Positions 50,392-60,392 of a stretch of DNA of 64,000 nucleotides are shown here, in pieces. The notes beneath the pieces are model-generated. The model ran no database searches, was not told where the DNA came from, and saw only the letters and a list, made by a program, of their open reading frames with translations. Every line of letters starts with the position of its first letter. The first letter of the stretch is position 1. Source of the DNA: M3007 sp031425155 (GTDB lineage Bacteria > Bacteroidota > Bacteroidia > Chitinophagales > Saprospiraceae); the NCBI GenBank assembly GCA_031425155.1, contig JANPIV010000056.1, positions 1-64,000 on the forward strand, given 5' to 3'. Made by a program: the position numbers and the translations under genes.

Positions 50392-52206
50392 ATGTGTGGA
50401 ATTGCAGGCATTATAGATAGAAAGAATAATTTATCTGCCGAAAGCCTGTTGAACAGCATAAAGCACATGACCGATGCGGCTCAACACAGAGGGCCGGATG
50501 GAGAAGGCTTTTACCAGGATGGTGGGCTGGCTTTGGGGCATCGGCGGCTGGCGGTTATAGACCTGAGCAGGGACGGCATTCAACCCATGGCGTGGCGTGA
50601 TAAATATGTTATCACGTTCAATGGGGAAATATATAATTACCTTGAAATAAAAGCCGCACTGCAAGCGCAAGGCTATATATTTCATACCCGGACAGATACG
50701 GAGGTCATTCTGGCCAGCTATGACTACTGGGGGGAAGACTGTGTGCTGCAATTTAATGGCATGTGGGCTTTTGCGATCTATAATAAAGCAGCCCGGTGGG
50801 TGTTCTGTTCCCGCGACCGTTTTGGCGTAAAACCGTTTTATTTTGTACAGGATAATGACCGCTTTGTTTTCGGCTCCGAAATAAAACAATTGTTAACTCA
50901 AATGCCTGCTGTACAGGCCAATACAGAGGTGATAATTAATTACCTGGTGTTAAACCTGCTCGACTACGACGAGCATACTTTCTTTAAAAATATTTATAAA
51001 TTAAAAGGCGGCCATAACCTTGTCTATGACCTGGACGACCATACTTTTTCAATCAGGCAGTATTACTCCATAAATTTTAGAGAGGATGTGAGTCGTTTAA
51101 ATGAACAAGATGCTATTGATTGTTTTGCCAACGCATTTGACCGCTCTATCCAATACAGGTTGCGTTCAGACGTAAAAGTAGGGACCTGTCTGAGTGGCGG
51201 TCTGGATAGTTCCTCTATTGCGGCAGTAGCCAATGAGCAGCACAGGCATATATCCAGCCTGCCATTTTGTTCCATTACGGCCAGCAGCACCCAGCCAGAA
51301 TTTGATGAATCCCATTATGCGCAAGAGGTATCCAGCCACCTTGCGCTGAATGCTTATGTTACTAAACCAGATAAAGATGATTTTTTGCAGTCTCTAAGCA
51401 CCGTAATTCGTACTCAGGAATATCCGTTTTCGAGTCCCAGCGTATTTATGCAATATTTTGTCATGAAAAAAGCGAAGGAAGCGGGTATTACGGTCTTGCT
51501 GGATGGGCAGGGAGCAGATGAAACGCTGTTCGGTTATCGGCGATATATTCCTATGGTGATAGCGAAAGATGGCCTTTTGAGGTTTCTGTATAAATCGAAA
51601 AAAATAGGTGACCGATATGCTATATCATTGATGGAAGTTTTTAAAAACTATTTTTACTATACCAGTCCGAAATTGCGGTTTTGGCGGCAAACGCATAAGT
51701 TCGACTTGCATAATGTTTTCCGGAAAGCATTGCGGTATGATTTATTCAAAGCCTATGCTGATAATTATGATAAGCCATTTGCTCTGCAAAAATTAGAAAT
51801 TATGGCCATGCAGCTGCCTCATTTACTTCGTTTCGAGGATAAAAATTCTATGGCGCATTCTATTGAGACCAGACTGCCTTTTATGGACTGGGAACTCCTG
51901 GAAATTTCGCTGTCTATTAACCAGGATTTTAAACTTAACCAGGGCTGGAGTAAGTGGGTATTAAGAAAATCAGTAGAAAAGATGCTGCCCACAAGCATTG
52001 TCTGGAGAAAAAATAAAATTGGCTTTAATGCGCCGCTAAAAGACTGGATGGATGGTGATTTTGTTCAGATGATGCAAGTTGATATCAGCAGTTCGCTCAT
52101 CATCAAGGAATTGCTAAAAAGTACGCCTGCTGATCTGGACCAAAATCAAATGTGGAGGCTCTATAACATTGCTAAATGGGAAACTATATTTTGCGTTTCG
52201 ATATGA
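50392..52206 (+). CDS. asnB: Asparagine synthase (glutamine-hydrolysing) family
   Basis: The 604-residue protein starts MCGIAGIIDRKNN, with Cys2 exposed after Met removal for glutaminase. The NTN-hydrolase domain shows QHRGPDGEGFYQDGGLALGH, and the ATP-pyrophosphatase domain shows GTCLSGGLDSSSIAAV and LDGQGADETLFGYRRY. In polysaccharide clusters such AsnB-like enzymes often amidate uronic-acid sugars rather than make free asparagine. It is coupled (ATGA overlap) to a FkbM methyltransferase, consistent with a polysaccharide role. The sugar substrate is unknown. Confidence 0.88.
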   Translation: MCGIAGIIDRKNNLSAESLLNSIKHMTDAAQHRGPDGEGFYQDGGLALGHRRLAVIDLSRDGIQPMAWRDKYVITFNGEIYNYLEIKAALQAQGYIFHTRTDTEVILASYDYWGEDCVLQFNGMWAFAIYNKAARWVFCSRDRFGVKPFYFVQDNDRFVFGSEIKQLLTQMPAVQANTEVIINYLVLNLLDYDEHTFFKNIYKLKGGHNLVYDLDDHTFSIRQYYSINFREDVSRLNEQDAIDCFANAFDRSIQYRLRSDVKVGTCLSGGLDSSSIAAVANEQHRHISSLPFCSITASSTQPEFDESHYAQEVSSHLALNAYVTKPDKDDFLQSLSTVIRTQEYPFSSPSVFMQYFVMKKAKEAGITVLLDGQGADETLFGYRRYIPMVIAKDGLLRFLYKSKKIGDRYAISLMEVFKNYFYYTSPKLRFWRQTHKFDLHNVFRKALRYDLFKAYADNYDKPFALQKLEIMAMQLPHLLRFEDKNSMAHSIETRLPFMDWELLEISLSINQDFKLNQGWSKWVLRKSVEKMLPTSIVWRKNKIGFNAPLKDWMDGDFVQMMQVDISSSLIIKELLKSTPADLDQNQMWRLYNIAKWETIFCVSI

Positions 52207-53126
52207 AAGAAGCATTAATAAAATCATTAGCCTCCGTATTCAGGAAAACCCCGTATTTCAGGGGTAAGCATCGCATATCTTTGCTAATTCATGGAATTAT
52301 GCGCAATGAGGATTGGTCTGCGCCGGAATTTTTGGTTAAAAACCAGGATGGTTCCATCTTCTTAATAGATGTAAGATCCGAAACGCATCATTTGCCTTTC
52401 TGGTGTGGTATATATGATACCCCACTCATAGACAAATTCAGTCGTTTATTTGCACAGGATTGGGTGGTGATGGATGTCGGGGCCAATATTGGCTACTATA
52501 GCATTCCATTTGCCAGGCATCTTCAATCCATAGGTGGAATGGTGTATGCCTTCGAGCCTTTCTCTGCTAATTACACTAATCTTTGTAAGGCGATAGAAGT
52601 GAATGCCTTGCACAATATCAAACCATACAAGATCGCTCTTGGTGAGCAGGAAGCCACGCTGGAAATTAGTATGGTAGAAAATGGCAACACTGGTAATAGC
52701 GTAATATTAAATGACGTACTGAAAACAGAAGCAGAAAATGGCCTTCTTAAAGTAGAAACAATATCCGTGGTTTCATTGGACGATTTTGCGCGAAATAATA
52801 AGATAGAACGCTGCGATTTTATAAAAATTGATATAGAAGGGTATGAAATTTACTTCTTGCGGGGTGCCAAAGAATTTATTAAAAAATATCGGCCAATCAT
52901 TTATGGTGAATTTAGTTCCTATTTTATTGAAAAATTTGGTTATTCTCTGCAAGAATTATCAGATTTTTGCCAGGAAAATAACTATAAAATATATAGCCAG
53001 GTTAAAATTAATGAACGTAAACTAACCAGATTCGAAGCAGTAAACGGAGATATTACCGGCCTGGAAGATTTATTACTTGTTCCTGGGCATTTTAGCAGTG
53101 ATTATCATGCTAAATGGATAAAATAA
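52203..53126 (+). CDS. FkbM-family methyltransferase
   Basis: The 307-residue product has the SAM-binding motif VVMDVGANIGYYSIPFARHL, then VYAFEPFSANYTNLCKAIEV (motif II region), and VSLDDFARNNKIERCDFIKI with IDIEGYE, all typical of FkbM methyltransferases. These methylate hydroxyls on sugars or polyketides. The start ATG at 52203 overlaps the asnB stop (ATGA). It is the second gene of a two-gene unit at the left edge of the polysaccharide island. The acceptor is unknown. Confidence 0.88.
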   Translation: MKEALIKSLASVFRKTPYFRGKHRISLLIHGIMRNEDWSAPEFLVKNQDGSIFLIDVRSETHHLPFWCGIYDTPLIDKFSRLFAQDWVVMDVGANIGYYSIPFARHLQSIGGMVYAFEPFSANYTNLCKAIEVNALHNIKPYKIALGEQEATLEISMVENGNTGNSVILNDVLKTEAENGLLKVETISVVSLDDFARNNKIERCDFIKIDIEGYEIYFLRGAKEFIKKYRPIIYGEFSSYFIEKFGYSLQELSDFCQENNYKIYSQVKINERKLTRFEAVNGDITGLEDLLLVPGHFSSDYHAKWIK

Positions 53127-53138
53127 GTCTGGTTAAAA

Positions 53139-54305
53139 TTAATATGCATGGGGTGTTTTCACTACTTTCTTATATAAATCTATCCACCGTTGACTTACTT
53201 GTTCCGAGCCAAATCTGTTTACTGCCGAGGCCCTTATTTTGATGGGGTCATAATGAATTGATTGTTGTATCATCGTAGTCATCGCATTAGCCAATGCAGT
53301 TATATCACCAACTGGAACTAATATTCCTGTCTCTTGGGTCACAATATCCGCCGGGCCACCGCAGTCGGTAGCAATAACCGGCAATCCACAAGCCATTGCT
53401 TCAATCTGTACTACCCCGAAGGTTTCCGTTTCACTGGTCAGCACCAGGCAATTTGCCTGCTGCATTTTTGCCACCACCGCAGGAGCAGGCAGTAGCCCAT
53501 GAAAATGCACGTATTCCGAAATAGCCAGATCGTGACATAGTTTTTCTAATGTAGTACGCAAATGACCAGTACCGACTATTTCCAGACTTACATCTTTGGG
53601 AGTGTTTTCTTGCAGGAAAACAGCAAATGCCCGCAAAAGTACATCGGGTGCTTTGATGGGGATCAGGTCGCCGACATAAAGAAAGCGAAAAATGCTGGTT
53701 TTCTTGGCCGGATCAGGTTGGAAATAATGAATATTTACCAAATTGGGAATTACCTGAACAGGGCGTACGGTTTTCTCCTGCAACCAGCCCGCTAGCGCGG
53801 AACTCACCGTCGTGATAACATCGGCATTTTGCAGGGAAGTGTGCAGCATTTTGCCGTGTGCAGCAGGGTATTGGTGGTTTTTTAGCGTGGACATGTGTTC
53901 GCTATAAACGAATGGCACCTGCCACTGCTGCTTGATACGACTGGCGGCAAAACCGGCTGTATAACCTTGCGCATGAATAATATCCGGCACCCCAACTTTT
54001 TGGCAATATTCTTTATAACATTCAAGCACGAGTTTGGCATACATTTCTATTGACCAATTAAAACGTTTTGGAAACCCCAATACATCCATGCGCAGGGTAG
54101 GTAGTCCTTCATCTATAGAAAAGACAGGATTAGGCAGTGCTATTTGCCGGAGTTTGCTCCAGGCATTATTAAGACCGGCATCTACATATACTACCCCGGT
54201 TTTTTGTCCGGCTTTTAATAAAGCCAGTGCATGCTCCCGAAAATAAATTCCGAGGTCCGGTCTTTGCGGACTGACATACCAACTGGGAATTATAAGTACG
54301 TGCAT
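53139..54305 (-). CDS. GT4 glycosyltransferase
   Basis: The 388-residue enzyme starts MHVLIIPSWYVSPQRPDLGI (GT4 N-terminal type) and continues FVYSEHMSTLKNHQYPAAHG. The C-terminal Rossmann domain shows IPNLVNIHYFQPDPAKKTSI and FLYVGDLIPIKAPDVLLRAF, then CLVLTSETETFGVVQIEAMA with the E-x7-E motif of retaining GT4 enzymes. The ATG at 54305 is chosen; codons up to 54353 belong to the end of the upstream flippase. It is transcribed with that gene, one base apart. Donor and acceptor are unknown. Confidence 0.87.
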   Translation of the reverse strand: MHVLIIPSWYVSPQRPDLGIYFREHALALLKAGQKTGVVYVDAGLNNAWSKLRQIALPNPVFSIDEGLPTLRMDVLGFPKRFNWSIEMYAKLVLECYKEYCQKVGVPDIIHAQGYTAGFAASRIKQQWQVPFVYSEHMSTLKNHQYPAAHGKMLHTSLQNADVITTVSSALAGWLQEKTVRPVQVIPNLVNIHYFQPDPAKKTSIFRFLYVGDLIPIKAPDVLLRAFAVFLQENTPKDVSLEIVGTGHLRTTLEKLCHDLAISEYVHFHGLLPAPAVVAKMQQANCLVLTSETETFGVVQIEAMACGLPVIATDCGGPADIVTQETGILVPVGDITALANAMTTMIQQSIHYDPIKIRASAVNRFGSEQVSQRWIDLYKKVVKTPHAY

Positions 54306-54306
54306 G

Positions 54307-55566
54307 TTACATTTTTTTATGTGCGGCATTAATAGCGTACAACATAACGCCATTAAAAAGGATGGTATATAAGATACCCGTAATAGCGTAAATAAGGACG
54401 AAGGTCTCCATGCGCCGGTCGTATAAAATAGCTAGTACCATGCAGAACAACCGAACAAAAGTGCCAATAGAGAGCGCCAGGACGTATTCCTGTTTTTGAA
54501 TAACGGTGAATGCGCTGCTGGTGGGAGACGTCAGGAAAATCAATGCACTGGGTGCGGCTAGTAAAGAAGCGAGATAACCGGCATACGCCCAGTCTTTACC
54601 CAGTACAAAGGTAAATATTTCAGTGCCAAATAGAATCAGCGCGCCATAGTAGGCTAAAGACATCGGCAACCATTTCTTCCAGTAATCAATGGGTACTTTT
54701 GGCAAAAACTGCCCTTTCCGGTATAACTCCTGATACATCCGAAAATTATATTGACCAATAGAAGCAGATACGATGGAAATGGGTGCGGTACAGAACCTGA
54801 AAGCCATGAAATAAGCCGCAACCACCGTTTCCTTAAAATAATTAGCAATAATCAGCACCAGCAACTGATCGGTTAAAGAACCCACCAGCGCATTTACACT
54901 GCCCAGTGTAGCGTTTTTTTGATGTTTGTTCCAATACATTTTTATACGCTGCATACTATTGTCCCGCCAGAGTTGTATTATCCTGTTTTGATAAAAAGGC
55001 TGAATAGCGGGTATCCATACGCCTGCTAAAAGTCCAATCATCAGTCCATTGGGTACGTGCAGAAAATATAAAATAATACTTCCGGGAAAAGACAGGAGTG
55101 GGGTGAGCGTTCTTACGGACATCAATTGCCCATATAATTGTTTACCCAATAAGTAGTTCTGTACCATCTGATTCAATCCGAATCCGGCGAGGTAAACCAA
55201 TAACAAGGCTAAATCAGTAAAACGCAGGCGTTCCCCGAAATTGGTCATTCCCAATATAATAACCCCTGCGAAACTAATCAAAAGATGTAGGGACATTCCC
55301 ATTACCACCAGGCCCCGGCGTTCTGCTTCATTATCGGCTTGTATAAGGGAAATATCGGTTTTTAACTGAGAAAACGACCACAGAAAAAGGGCAAAAGACT
55401 GAAAGACACTCCACTGGCCGATCTCTAAAGAAGGGAAATATCTGGATATGAGCGGAAGGCAAAGAAACAGGGTCGCCTGTGCCAGGATCTGACTGGCCAG
55501 CAAGCGCCATTTGGGATGCTCGAAGTAATGTCTAATTTTGAGCCGGTTAATCAGGGAGTTTCCCAA
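54307..55566 (-). CDS. Wzx-like flippase / polysaccharide biosynthesis protein
   Basis: The 419-residue membrane protein has about 12 to 13 helices (LASQILAQATLFLCLPLISR ..., LAYYGALILFGTEIFTFVLG, AGYLASLLAAPSALIFL), the layout of the MATE/MVF-like Wzx exporters that flip undecaprenyl-linked repeat units. The start is TTG at 55566 because no ATG or GTG is in frame nearby and a stop lies four codons upstream. It sits in the polysaccharide island, between divergent units. The assignment is by topology and context rather than a specific motif. Confidence 0.75.
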   Translation of the reverse strand: MGNSLINRLKIRHYFEHPKWRLLASQILAQATLFLCLPLISRYFPSLEIGQWSVFQSFALFLWSFSQLKTDISLIQADNEAERRGLVVMGMSLHLLISFAGVIILGMTNFGERLRFTDLALLLVYLAGFGLNQMVQNYLLGKQLYGQLMSVRTLTPLLSFPGSIILYFLHVPNGLMIGLLAGVWIPAIQPFYQNRIIQLWRDNSMQRIKMYWNKHQKNATLGSVNALVGSLTDQLLVLIIANYFKETVVAAYFMAFRFCTAPISIVSASIGQYNFRMYQELYRKGQFLPKVPIDYWKKWLPMSLAYYGALILFGTEIFTFVLGKDWAYAGYLASLLAAPSALIFLTSPTSSAFTVIQKQEYVLALSIGTFVRLFCMVLAILYDRRMETFVLIYAITGILYTILFNGVMLYAINAAHKKM

Positions 55567-55596
55567 GATTTTGCTTTAACATGAAGTGTATTATAT

Positions 55597-56619
55597 ATGA
55601 CTGCTTTTTCCCCACAACCGCAAGTTCCCCGGTCACTTCCCTCTGGTCATCTATTGATTGCATCCGAATTAGAGTATGCGGCATTTTGTCAGCTGTATGC
55701 AGCAGAATTGCCCATTTTCTTCCAACTCTGGTGGCTGGATGCCGTGGGGCAGCAAGGGCACTGGCAAAAATACGTAATTAAGGATGACCGGAATGCGCCG
55801 ATTGGTATATGGCCAGTTTTCACCAAACGCCGTTATGGTTTTTACTGGCATACGCTGCCTCCCTATACGCCGGTCTCCGGCCCGTGGTTTGCCGAAGAAA
55901 ATGCGCTTAGTCAACCCCTGCTGGATGCACTCGTCAGTCAGATAAGAGGAAGCAGTTTATATTGGCTGCTACAGTCCGTGCGCTATATAAAACAGGCTGC
56001 GTGGTGGCAAAAGAGCGGTTTTGAAGTGGAGATTTGGCATACCTACCAGTTGCCACCTGTCGCTGATGAAATGGAACTGTTCCAAAAATTCCGTTCTACT
56101 ACCCGGAACGAAATAAAAAAAGCAAGCCGGTTGATGGAGGTGCGCCAGGAGACTGATCTGCAGCAGTTTATGCCATTATACAGAGAACATGCCCAGGCAA
56201 AAAAAATACTTGTTCCCGCAGCAGCCACGGCATTTCAATCTGTTTTTACGGCGTGTGCAGCGCATGGGCAGGGACAGCTGTTATGTGCTTATGATCGACA
56301 GGAGCATTTGCTCGCCGGCATATTTTCTGTCTGGGATCAAAAAACCACCTATTTGCTGGTGGTTTCCAGGCAGGAGCAGACCCAAACTTTTTCTCCCACC
56401 CGTTTTTTAGTCTGGCAGGCTATAAAACTGTCCGCGGCGAATGGCCGTACATTTGATTTTGAAGGAGGCAGTGTGCCTTCCATTGGGGATTTTTTTGCTT
56501 CCTTCGGTGCCGGGAAAACAGCCTACCTTCGGGCCGTCCTTTATCCGAATCCCCTGGTTCGTTTTGTAGTCAGGTTAGCCAAATATGTCCGTCGCCCACA
56601 AAGTCGCTTTTTTCGTTGA
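55597..56619 (+). CDS. FemAB/GNAT-like acyl transferase
   Basis: The 340-residue protein resembles the BioF2/FemAB-type acetyltransferases (PF13480 class): LPIFFQLWWLDAVGQQGHWQ, FRSTTRNEIKKASRLMEVRQ (the NEIRKA-type motif), LLAGIFSVWDQKTTYLLVVS and FDFEGGSVPSIGDFFASFGA. These transfer aminoacyl or acyl groups from tRNA or CoA to sugars or peptides in envelope and exopolysaccharide pathways. The next gene overlaps its 3' end by 35 bases, so they are co-expressed. Confidence 0.8.
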   Translation: MTAFSPQPQVPRSLPSGHLLIASELEYAAFCQLYAAELPIFFQLWWLDAVGQQGHWQKYVIKDDRNAPIGIWPVFTKRRYGFYWHTLPPYTPVSGPWFAEENALSQPLLDALVSQIRGSSLYWLLQSVRYIKQAAWWQKSGFEVEIWHTYQLPPVADEMELFQKFRSTTRNEIKKASRLMEVRQETDLQQFMPLYREHAQAKKILVPAAATAFQSVFTACAAHGQGQLLCAYDRQEHLLAGIFSVWDQKTTYLLVVSRQEQTQTFSPTRFLVWQAIKLSAANGRTFDFEGGSVPSIGDFFASFGAGKTAYLRAVLYPNPLVRFVVRLAKYVRRPQSRFFR

Positions 56620-57982
56620 TCCGGCCTTCCGATCTTTTTTGCCACGTATCGGATACGTCCTCGATTTTTTGACTAATCATCCGAACGCCCCTGCCGGAGG
56701 AGTCCATTGGCTATTTACTGATGGGCCATCAGAGGAGGCAATTCTTATTACCTATGGCGATAGGACGGCGAAAACGGGGTTTCAGGTGCCCGCACAAAAC
56801 CTGATCTTGCCAACTGTACTGCCCGTCACCCGTTTTTTAGCCCCGGGCCGCTATCATTTCAGAGAATATACGCTGTTTTCTGTTGAAAAGTCATTGCCCG
56901 GGCCTTCATCTAGTGCTCCTTTCGTTCTGCCGGTCGCCGATAGTGCTGTCTGTTTTGCTTTTGACTGGATAGAGACCCTTTTTTTTCATCTGAGTCGCCT
57001 GGAGGAATACGAGGTGAAACCGGAAGAGTTGGATGAATACGGTACCCTTGCGGCGGATCGCCAGTTCCTGCCCCGCCACCAGCTGCACCACCTCCCGGTT
57101 GTAGATCACCTGGTAAACGCTATTTACCTCGCCATCGGTCTTCTGCCACAACAACGGCCCACTTCCTGGACCGTTACCCATGACATTGACCATTTTCGTT
57201 TGTTTTCTCCCCGATTCAAGTTATGGCGTTATTTGGGCGGCACTGCCTGGCGATATCGTAGCCTGAAAGGCTGGCTGCCTTTGCTCCGGCAATATGGGGC
57301 TTGCCGCTGGCGAGAGGCTGCCGACCCGTTCAGTGTATTAGAAGGGCTATTTGCCGATCAAAGCCAACTGGAACGGACTATATATTTTGCGGCCGTCAGT
57401 CAACCTTTTCCCCCGGATCCCAGCTATACGCCAGAGGAGCCCTTCATGCGGACCGTCTGGAATAGAGCCGCCGATCTGGGCTACCAATTAGGCCTGCATC
57501 CCAGCTATCATACCTGGCGGGATGCCCATCTTTTTCAAATCGAATTGGACCGCTTGCAACAGTGGAGTGGCAGGACGATCCGGCATACCCGGCAGCATTA
57601 TCTGCGATTTGCTTTTCCAGATACGGCCGCCATTATTGCACAAACCCACCTGACCGAGGACTCTACGCTTGGTCATTGGGACCGGATCGGGTTTCGTTGC
57701 GGTACCGGATTTGCCTATCATTTGTATGACTTTGCACATGAAAAGCCTTATACCTGGCTGGAAAAGCCTCTGGTGGTGATGGATATGGGGTTGCTGTACG
57801 AAACCGGTTTCGACGCTGCGGCTATGTCGAAGCTCTGGGCCGAATTCACCCATGCTAACCAGACGGGCACCCACATTACCGTCAATTTTCATAATTCGGT
57901 TTTTTTTGAACCAGACCTTCACGGTATGCCCCTCCGTAGTCTGTATAATCAATTCATTAATAATCTGGCAGTTAACCAGTAA
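56585..57982 (+). CDS. Polysaccharide deacetylase-like protein
   Basis: The 465-residue protein has an N-terminal ~190-residue domain (FFVDPAFRSFLPRIGYVLDF ...) seen in Bacteroidota deacetylases and a NodB-like part. Motif 1 reads WTVTHDIDHFRLF (T-H-D-x-D-H, the metal-binding D/H set), and YQLGLHPSYHTWRD is the H-S/T-x-x-x-H-like motif 2. The C-terminal VVMDMGLLYETGFD completes the barrel. It would remove N- or O-acetyl groups from a surface polysaccharide. It overlaps the FemAB-like gene by 35 bases and is followed by a glycosyltransferase after 11 bases, so the three are one operon. Confidence 0.8.
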   Translation: MSVAHKVAFFVDPAFRSFLPRIGYVLDFLTNHPNAPAGGVHWLFTDGPSEEAILITYGDRTAKTGFQVPAQNLILPTVLPVTRFLAPGRYHFREYTLFSVEKSLPGPSSSAPFVLPVADSAVCFAFDWIETLFFHLSRLEEYEVKPEELDEYGTLAADRQFLPRHQLHHLPVVDHLVNAIYLAIGLLPQQRPTSWTVTHDIDHFRLFSPRFKLWRYLGGTAWRYRSLKGWLPLLRQYGACRWREAADPFSVLEGLFADQSQLERTIYFAAVSQPFPPDPSYTPEEPFMRTVWNRAADLGYQLGLHPSYHTWRDAHLFQIELDRLQQWSGRTIRHTRQHYLRFAFPDTAAIIAQTHLTEDSTLGHWDRIGFRCGTGFAYHLYDFAHEKPYTWLEKPLVVMDMGLLYETGFDAAAMSKLWAEFTHANQTGTHITVNFHNSVFFEPDLHGMPLRSLYNQFINNLAVNQ

Positions 57983-57993
57983 TCAACTCCACC

Positions 57994-59145
57994 ATGCGCG
58001 GCCTTTTCTACTATCGCACTCACTTTGATGATCCGCAAAATGCCGGAGTGGTGAAAAAATGCCGGAACATCGCCAGGGCATTCCAGGTATATGATTATCA
58101 GCCGGACAGGGTTTTTTTTTCAGAAGAAGGCTTGTTGCTGAATGAGCAGCCCTGGGGCCGTTGGCCGATGAGTACATCCAAGGGTTCCATTGGCCATATT
58201 TTAATGTTTTTTGTTTTCGCCGACTTCCTGTTGCTGCGCAAACTTAATTTTGCTGACTACCAGTTTATCGTGATTCGGCACATGCCGACCCACCCGGGTT
58301 TTATTCTTTTTTTGCGCCGTTTAAAGCGAAGTTACCCCCGGTTAAAAATCATCCTTGATTTTCCCACCTGGCCTTATGACTACGAGTTGGGGCGGGGAGT
58401 CCGTGGTCGGTTTCTGCTATGGATGGATCGCCTCTGCCGCCAACGTTTGCAGCAATATGTGGATCTGGCACTGCATATCGGGCCGGAAAAAGACATCTGG
58501 GGCATTCCGACGCTGCAAATTGCCAACGGAATACAGCCGGAAGATTTTCCGGTAAAAGCACCGATCAGTCACGACAGGCGTTCCTTAGCGCTCGTATTTG
58601 CCGGCAGTATTGCGCACTGGCATGGTCTGGATCGGGTTTTGTCGGGGTTGGTAAAATATTATGCCGGGGAAAAGAAGCATGCCACCAAGGTGAGTTTGAC
58701 CATTATTGGTCAGGGAGACGCAAGCGAGACGCTGCGGCGTATGGCACAGGAGTGCGGGGTGGAAGCGTATGTGAATTTTACCGGGCTACAAAACGCCCAG
58801 CAAATAAAGGAGTATTATCAAAAAGCCGATATTGCGGTAGGCAGCCTGGCTTTGCATCGCATCGGGCTGACACAGGGTACCCCGCTGAAGCACCGGGAAT
58901 ATTGCGCGGCTGGTTTACCGTTTGTTTTCGCCGGGGTAGATGCCGATTTTGGACCGGATTTTTTATACGCTTTGCAAGTCCCCGCCGACGATTCGCCACT
59001 GGATATAAAAGCACTCCAGCATTTTTTTCAAAAAATAGCGAATAAACAGCAATCCCGTGAGCAGATGCAGGCTTTTGCGCGTAATAAATTGTCGTGGAAA
59101 GTAAAAATAAGCCCTATCATAGCTTATCTGCAACACAGCAGTTGA
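57994..59145 (+). CDS. Glycosyltransferase (GT4-like)
   Basis: The 383-residue protein starts MRGLFYYRTHFDDPQNAGVV (a GT4 N-lobe variant, with the acceptor-side Gly pair). The C-lobe contains LALVFAGSIAHWHGLDRVLS, LTIIGQGDASETLRRMAQEC and RIGLTQGTPLKHREYCAAGL (the donor-binding region near E-x7-E). It is transcribed with the deacetylase upstream. The stop at 59143-59145 directly abuts the stop of the convergent gene on the other strand, without a spacer. Donor sugar unknown. Confidence 0.78.
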   Translation: MRGLFYYRTHFDDPQNAGVVKKCRNIARAFQVYDYQPDRVFFSEEGLLLNEQPWGRWPMSTSKGSIGHILMFFVFADFLLLRKLNFADYQFIVIRHMPTHPGFILFLRRLKRSYPRLKIILDFPTWPYDYELGRGVRGRFLLWMDRLCRQRLQQYVDLALHIGPEKDIWGIPTLQIANGIQPEDFPVKAPISHDRRSLALVFAGSIAHWHGLDRVLSGLVKYYAGEKKHATKVSLTIIGQGDASETLRRMAQECGVEAYVNFTGLQNAQQIKEYYQKADIAVGSLALHRIGLTQGTPLKHREYCAAGLPFVFAGVDADFGPDFLYALQVPADDSPLDIKALQHFFQKIANKQQSREQMQAFARNKLSWKVKISPIIAYLQHSS

Positions 59146-60297
59146 TCACTCCTGGTTTCTTTTTTTTAGCACACTGGACATCAGTTCCAGGTATTGTGGC
59201 AATACGACGTCATTACTGAACTCGTTCAATGCTTTTTGACGGCTATGACGCCCCATTGCTTCTTTCTCTGCCGGAGAAAGCTGTATAAAGCGCAGCATAG
59301 CTGCCGAAAGTGCTTCGGCATCTTCGGCGGGAACAATATACCCGTTACTGCCTTCATCCACCGTCTCCCGGCAGCCCACACTATCGGTCGTGATAATGGG
59401 TTTGCCCATGGCCATGCCTTCCAGCAATGCGCGCGGCATGCCTTCACGGTAGGAAGGCAGCACCACTACATGCGAGTTGGCAATGAAAGGCCGTACATCA
59501 TCGCTATGTCCCAGATGCTCTATGGATGCATCGCGTATCCAGCCATCCAGTTCATCGTGCGAGATAGAAGTGGGGTTGGTTGCATCGGTTTTGCCAAGAA
59601 TCTGGAAACGCGCCTGGGGCATTATCGCCTTCGTGAGCTGTGCGGCCCGGACAAAATAACGGATTCCCTTGTCGGCTAAAAGCCGTCCGATAAACAAGAA
59701 TACCGGGCCCGCTGGTGCATTTCGTCCACTGGGCAGAAAGTAAGCTGTATCTACGCCAATCCCTTTGATAACCAGGGTTTTACTGGGAGGCACCACTCTG
59801 TTGTACAAAAAAGCCGCCCAGTCGTCGTGGTTCAGAAACACCACCTTATGGACAAAACGAAAGGCTAATTGATAGAGAAAAAAAATTAATCGGCGCAGCA
59901 ATGCTGGTGCAGTGGCTGTATATCCCAGGCCTTCCACCGTAGCAATAGCGCGCGTACCGGTCAGGTGGGCAGCCATGCCGCCGAAGATATTCGGCTTTAT
60001 GGTATATAGCATCACCAGATCAGGATTTTCCTGGCGCAAAAGACGGCACAGCTCGATCAGGGTATGCCAGTTGCTGGTCAGGGAAAGACTTTTACGGGAA
60101 AGGCGGTGGAGCGGTACGAACCGTACACCGGGCAAGGCACTTAAAAAGCCTTCATATCCGTCGGTAGGAGCCGCACAGATCAATTTGTAACCATCGCTCA
60201 CCAGCTGCTCCAGCAGGGAGCGGCGAAAATTCCAAATGTTCCAGGCGCAGTTGGCGATGATTAATATATGTCGGTCTTTTCCGGTAGCCACAGGCAT
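59146..60297 (-). CDS. GT4 glycosyltransferase
   Basis: The 383-residue enzyme, taken from ATG 60297 (MPVATGKDRHILIIANCAWN), has the GT4 N-lobe, VEGLGYTATAPALLRRLIFF, NHDDWAAFLYNRVVPPSKTL, and a C-lobe with PVFLFIGRLLADKGIRYFVR and VLPSYREGMPRALLEGMAMG (E-x7-E with G-M-P-R). The upstream extension to 60384 crosses a strong terminator (60313-60354), so the shorter start is preferred. It resembles N,N'-diacetylbacillosaminyl or galactosyl-type PglA transferases, as these share the GYT and NHDD segments; exact linkage unknown. Confidence 0.85.
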   Translation of the reverse strand: MPVATGKDRHILIIANCAWNIWNFRRSLLEQLVSDGYKLICAAPTDGYEGFLSALPGVRFVPLHRLSRKSLSLTSNWHTLIELCRLLRQENPDLVMLYTIKPNIFGGMAAHLTGTRAIATVEGLGYTATAPALLRRLIFFLYQLAFRFVHKVVFLNHDDWAAFLYNRVVPPSKTLVIKGIGVDTAYFLPSGRNAPAGPVFLFIGRLLADKGIRYFVRAAQLTKAIMPQARFQILGKTDATNPTSISHDELDGWIRDASIEHLGHSDDVRPFIANSHVVVLPSYREGMPRALLEGMAMGKPIITTDSVGCRETVDEGSNGYIVPAEDAEALSAAMLRFIQLSPAEKEAMGRHSRQKALNEFSNDVVLPQYLELMSSVLKKRNQE

Positions 60298-60312
60298 CGT
60301 TTCAGTGGAAAT

Positions 60313-60354
60313 GAAAAACTCCGATTGGGTGCGACCATCGTCCCAATCGGAGTT
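60313..60354 (-). terminator. Intrinsic terminator after the DUF433 gene
   Basis: A perfect 13-bp stem (60317-60329 with 60342-60354) and a 12-base loop are followed on the minus strand by TTTTC. It lies 39 bases beyond the DUF433 stop at 60393, within the alternative 5' extension of the glycosyltransferase, and fixes the start of that gene downstream. Confidence 0.8.
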
Positions 60355-60392
60355 GTTTTCTGGCAATCCTTGGCGTATATTCACTGGCTAAA

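Noticed and set aside
59146..60384. Longer glycosyltransferase start at 60384
   Set aside because: The extension would run through a strong intrinsic terminator at 60313-60354; ATG 60297 gives a normal GT4 N-terminus.
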